NCBI GenBank assembly: GCA_965205735.1
Contig: OZ242179.1
Coordinates: forward strand, 1,178,001-1,242,000
Reading direction: 5' to 3'
Length of the DNA: 64,000 nucleotides
DNA from: VXNE01 sp965205735
GTDB lineage: Bacteria > Pseudomonadota > Gammaproteobacteria > Pseudomonadales > Azotimanducaceae
Below are positions 60,808 to 64,000 of the stretch, in pieces (positions within the stretch are counted from its first letter, which is position 1; the number at the start of each line of letters is the position of its first letter). Below the pieces are notes generated by a model. That model ran no database searches. It saw nothing but the letters and a program-made list of their open reading frames with translations, and was not told the origin of the DNA. Made by a program: the position numbers and the translations under genes.

Positions 60808-61427
60808 GCCGCGGCGGCTTGGTCGGTCTGAAGCTTGCGCACGAGCGGCAGTGCCCAACCCGGTAGACCTGCGCAGTTCTGAAACAGGTTCCGCTTCACC
60901 GTGTCGGGTAGACTGCGCTTCAAAGTCGAAATGACACGAGCGTCTTTCACGGCAGCGGGGCCGAGCCAGCGCAAGGCTTGAGCAACTCTCTCCGCCGGCC
61001 TGCCCGACCACTGCATGGCACTCGGACTAGCATGTCGGAACCGGACTGTGCGTCCGTCTATCTTGACGGTCCTTGAGGAGCCATCCGTCACGTAAGCGGC
61101 TTTGGCGGGTACGGCATTGGTGAGACCAAGCTGGTTTGCAGCCACCAGGCCATCAGGCATGATTCGGACCCCGTCCCGCCTCGCGATCGCTGCAACAGCA
61201 GCATTTATATCCGGGGGTGCCAGCCGCTTCAGGACACCGCTCGCTCTTGGGAAATCGTATAAACCTTGGCCGAGCCGACGAAGCCGTCCTGCCTTGACGA
61301 GGCGTGAGAGAGCTTGATCGATGGCTTGTCGACTGCCGAAATCCAGGAAATCCTTCGGCGTGCACACCCATCGCCCACGACCGTGCGCGGCCACCCTCTT
61401 CATGATCTTGTCGGCTATACGCGTCAT
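60804..61427 (-). CDS. AbiEi-type antitoxin/transcriptional regulator (DUF6088)
   Basis: 207 residues with an N-terminal winged-helix region (KDFLDFGSRQAIDQALSRLV, KAGRLRRLGQGLYDFPR) and a DUF6088-like C-terminal domain. AbiEi antitoxins bind DNA and repress their own operon and are encoded directly before AbiEii, as here. The operator should lie upstream of 61427, in the AT-richer 61428-61500 stretch. That placement is inference. Confidence 0.87.
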   Translation of the reverse strand: MTRIADKIMKRVAAHGRGRWVCTPKDFLDFGSRQAIDQALSRLVKAGRLRRLGQGLYDFPRASGVLKRLAPPDINAAVAAIARRDGVRIMPDGLVAANQLGLTNAVPAKAAYVTDGSSRTVKIDGRTVRFRHASPSAMQWSGRPAERVAQALRWLGPAAVKDARVISTLKRSLPDTVKRNLFQNCAGLPGWALPLVRKLQTDQAAAA

Positions 61428-61641
61428 TTGGTGAAATATCTTCCGTTCGTATGGTCAGAAATTTACCCTATTTTTCTTACCACAACAAGCGTGTGAAAGG
61501 TGCGGCGAACATTCGCAATTTCGGCGTCATCGCTCGCCGTCGGACCAATTTAGGTCATTCGTGCTTCACGTCGGATTGGCGTGTTCGACGCTGACCGCAT
61601 TACAATACGCGGCCCGCCGGCCCATGCCGCGCGGAGGGCAT

Positions 61642-61718
61642 CGGAGTGTAGCTCAGCCTGGTAGAGCACCGCCTTCGGGAGGCGGGGGCCCGCGGTTCGA
61701 ATCCGCGCACTCCGACCA
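61642..61718 (+). tRNA. tRNA-Pro (CGG)
   Basis: 77 bases. The acceptor arms CGGAGTG/CACTCCG pair fully, the D arm has AGCTCAGCCTGGTAGAGC, the anticodon stem CGCC/GGCG encloses loop TTCGGGA (anticodon CGG), and the T arm has GGTTCGAATCC. CCA is encoded. It borders an AbiE pair on one side and phage remnants on the other, so its 3' end is a plausible integration site. Confidence 0.96.
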
Positions 61719-61762
61719 AGCATTTCAACGACTTAACGCCCCCTCGCTCGCCCCTTCCACAC

Positions 61763-61790
61763 TGGAATCTGGGAAACTTCCCAGATTCCA
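61763..61790. terminator. Perfect 13-bp inverted repeat after tRNA-Pro
   Basis: TGGAATCTGGGAA, a two-base AC spacer, then the exact inverse. It is 45 bases after the tRNA and has no T-run, so it may be a processing or termination hairpin, an operator, or an attachment-core feature. Confidence 0.5.
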
Positions 61791-61861
61791 CCGACAATCA
61801 ACACCCTCCGGGATCTAAATCACTCTGCGCCGCGCACGGCCCGGTCGAATTGCGACCGGCG

Positions 61862-62140
61862 ATGAAATCGCGAAACAGGCGCACGAAGGCGCAGGTCGCC
61901 CAGCTAGAGGCGCAGATCGTCGAGGTGTGCGAGGCCGACCACCCCGTCAGCGTCCGGCATGTCTTTTACCGTATGACGGACCCACGCCTGCCCGAACCCG
62001 TCGAAAAGACCGAGCAGGGCTACAAGCAAGTCCAGAAGCGCGTGGTGGAGATGCGCCGCGCCGGACGGCTCCCCTACAGATGAATCTCCGATGCCACGCG
62101 TATAGGCTGGCACGTCCCCACCTTCCGCGGATCTGGTTGA
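61862..62140 (+). pseudogene. Truncated phage-type protein with a TGA where Trp is expected
   Basis: From the ATG at 61862 the frame gives KSRNRRTKAQVAQLEAQIVE, then PVSVRHVFYRMTDP and QGYKQVQKRVVEMRRAGRLP. At 62081 a TGA follows LPYR, and the same frame then continues ISDATRIGWHVPTFRGSG to a second TGA at 62138. Related phage proteins have a tryptophan after this LPY sequence, so one base change (TGG to TGA) probably made the nonsense codon. Sequence to 62405 is decayed coding-like DNA without an intact gene. Confidence 0.6.
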
Positions 62141-62405
62141 CGCGGCGCGGCGCGCGTTCGGATCTCGAGCAGGAACGGGCATGTCCGCCGCATCGTCGCG
62201 CTCCGGACGAGGTCGCGTGAGCCGCGTCGATCTATGCTGCCCGCGAGGCCGCGCCCTCCCGACTCCTCGCCGCAGCCGCCAACCGCCCGCTCGCCGTCCG
62301 GGTGTGTCCGCCCCCCGATCCCGGTCCGACACACTGACCAAATCCGCCCCCGATGGCACCGCCGAATCCCGCCGCGCCGGCGGAACTCGAAGGGGGGAAG
62401 GCACG

Positions 62406-63585
62406 ATGCCACAGAAACCGCTCGCCCGGCGCCTGATTGAATACTGCCGCACTCTCACGCTTGTCGGGGGCGATCACGACAGCGAGCCGTTCACCGTGTT
62501 GCCTTGGGAAGCGAGGTTTATTCGAGGCGCGTTCAGTGTGGAGGGCGATGCGGCGCTGACGGTGGCGCGAGGCAACGGGAAGTCTCCGATTGTCGCGCCG
62601 TTGGCTTGCGCGGTTGCCGATCCCGCGGGACCGTTGCATGGGCGGCGGCGTGAGGCTCTATGCGTGGCGTCCAGTTTCCAGCAGTCGCGGGTGATCTTCG
62701 AGGACTGCCTTACGGTGCTGCGGGAAAAGAACGGACTGCGCGTCGGATGGCGCGCCCCCGTTCCAGCTGCGGACGATCCGCCGGGCAAATCCGAGCTATG
62801 TCCATTTGCCGTCGCTGCGGAGGCGGTTGGCGAAGGCGGCGGCGGACGCGCGGCGGGATTCGTCGTTCCTAGCGTCGTGGCGTGCTCTGCGGCTGAATCA
62901 GGGCACAGAGGACGCCGCCGAGGTCCAGGTATTGATCGACGCGCCGCTATGGGCGTCTCTGGAGGGCGAGGCGGCGCTTGAGGGGCGGTGTGTGTGGGGC
63001 GTGGACCTTGGCACGTCGGCGGCGCAGAGCGCGGTTGCGGCGTACTGGCCGCAAACCGGGGCGCTACGCGTCCTGGCGGCGTTCCCCGAAGAGCCGAGCC
63101 TGGCCGAGCGGGGGCTTGCCGATGGTGTCGGGCGGCTGTACGCGGACTGCGCGAAGCGCGGCGAACTTTTGACGTTGGGCCGCCGCGCCGCGGACGTTCC
63201 GGCGCTATTGGCGGCGGCGCTGGATCGCTTCGGGCGTCCGGGGCGGGTCGTTGCCGACCGTTGGCGCGAGGCCGAGCTGCGCGACGCGCTGGACAAGGCA
63301 GGCATTCCGCCGGCGGCGTTCGAGGTCCGGGGCATGGGCTACCAGGACGGCGGGGCCGACGTGCGGGCGTTCAAGCGCGCTTGCGCGGAGGGCAAGGTTG
63401 CGCCGTTGCGGTCGCTGCTGCTGCGGTCCGCGATGAGCGAGGCGCGCACCGTGAATGACACGGCGGACAACGCGAAACTGGCGAAGTCAACGCAGGGCGG
63501 GCGTAGGCTACGTGCTCGGGACGACGCGGCGGCCGCCGCTGTCCTGGCCGTCGCCGCTGGCGCTACAGAGGTTTGGTTTGAGTGA
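62406..63585 (+). pseudogene. Phage terminase large subunit, internally deleted and frameshifted
   Basis: The N-terminal piece (62406 to about 62760) encodes PQKPLARRLIEYCRTLTLVG, then LTVARGNGKSPIVAPLA, the Walker A region of TerL. The C-terminal piece, in another frame from about 62780, encodes SFLASWRALRLNQGTEDAAE and the nuclease-domain start GRCVWGVDLGTSAAQSAVAA through AVAAGATEVWFE. The Walker B part and roughly 100 or more residues between them are missing. It packaged phage DNA once but cannot be functional now. It marks the edge of a decayed prophage. Confidence 0.85.
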
Positions 63586-63654
63586 GAGTTGTTGACTCAC
63601 AAGTCGCAGTAAGGCAATTTGAGACCGCTTTAAAGGGAACAGTGGTCGTGCCGA

Positions 63655-63876
63655 ATGAAAAAACATGATGTCGTGCGGATAGCTTACGCGCGTGGAGCGG
63701 GGTCCGTCCTCGACATTTCACCGACTAGTCGTTGTCGTCTATTGATTCCTAATGAGTCTGTCGAGGAGCGGCTACGATCTGATTTCCAGCGCGTCGGTAA
63801 TGCGCTTCGCTACGGAGTTGATTCGGTGCATACGGAAGTGATGCGAAGTGACGCCACAAGATCCTCCGCCACCTAA
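63655..63876 (+). CDS. Small phage-associated protein, unknown function
   Basis: 73 residues (MKKHDVVRIAYARGAGSVLD ... SVEERLRSDFQRVGNALRYG). Similar short proteins with an IAYARG-like start and a D-Q-x-G-x-A helix are found just before DUF2335 genes in temperate phages, as here. It overlaps the next gene by 29 bases. Function is not known. Confidence 0.6.
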   Translation: MKKHDVVRIAYARGAGSVLDISPTSRCRLLIPNESVEERLRSDFQRVGNALRYGVDSVHTEVMRSDATRSSAT

Positions 63877-64000
63877 CGAAAGCCAACCACCTGCGGAGCA
63901 GTCGGACGGTCCCGCAGAAGAGACGGTCACGACAAGGCAGATTTCGGCGTCGTACTCTGGCCCTATTCCGCCAGCGGCTCAACTCGAAGCATACAATCGA
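63848..64000 (+). CDS. DUF2335 family protein, 5' part only
   Basis: 51 codons from a GTG at 63848 to the window edge. A proline-rich, acidic N-terminus is followed by RQISASYSGPIPPAAQLEAY, the conserved start of DUF2335 proteins, phage or element-encoded small membrane proteins. The membrane part lies outside the window. A start overlapping the previous gene supports one phage operon. Confidence 0.7.
   Translation, partial: MTPQDPPPPNESQPPAEQSDGPAEETVTTRQISASYSGPIPPAAQLEAYNR

Overview
The window is chromosomal DNA from an uncultured, GC-rich Gammaproteobacterium. Gene order matches Pseudomonas-type chromosomes in several blocks: lptG-lptF / pepA-holC-valS; ilvB-ilvN-ilvC-pssA-msrP-msrQ; rluD / bamD; fimT with pilX-pilW-pilV and a pilin; lspA-ribF-murJ / rpsT / proB-obg-rpmA-rplU / ispB. 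ileS, normally between ribF and lspA, is absent.

Layout. 1-5128: MoxR-DUF58-DUF4381-BatA-BatB operon (minus). 5206-7334: lptF-lptG. 7610-12337: pepA-holC-valS. 12353-16469 (minus): an AAA ATPase and a DUF4276 protein (possible defence pair) lie directly upstream of hisH, hisF and a quinone oxidoreductase. 16602-18230: hemH and a small membrane protein. 18643-27227: a single-chain acetyl-CoA carboxylase of about 1627 residues, a MoaB-like protein, a thiolase and a beta-ketoacyl synthase. 27268-36144: nucleotidyltransferase-like locus, carboxylesterase, SirB1-like protein, solute-binding lipoprotein, TVP38, DUF547, glycosyltransferase, rimI and its partner. 36250-45408: DAHP synthase, SSS symporter/DUF4212, msrPQ, pssA, ilvCNB. 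45513-51717: coiled-coil protein, rluD, bamD and type IV pilus minor pilins. 51848-59742: lspA-ribF-murJ, rpsT, proB-obg-rpmA-rplU, ispB. 59767-64000: AbiE-type toxin-antitoxin pair, tRNA-Pro(CGG) and a decayed prophage edge.

The outstanding feature is a family of 45-nt palindromic repeats, with stem GCGAGGGG/CCCCTCGC followed by CTCCCCGGCTGAAGGCTC, scattered singly, in tandem arrays and in larger composite elements. The unit is a multiple of three and open in five of six frames. It sits in frame inside at least four otherwise recognisable genes: DUF58, holC, hemH (three copies) and fimT (two copies, inverted). Composite copies also lie exactly at gene boundaries (batA, lptF, pilX), where they alter starts or remove a stop. 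An array separates the convergent rpsT and proB genes, and one unit is nested in a foldback MITE upstream of pssA. A second foldback MITE touches the stop codon of the carboxylase gene. I read this as an active or recently active protein-invading palindromic repeat, comparable in concept to REP/BIME elements or Rickettsia palindromic elements. That assignment is inference.
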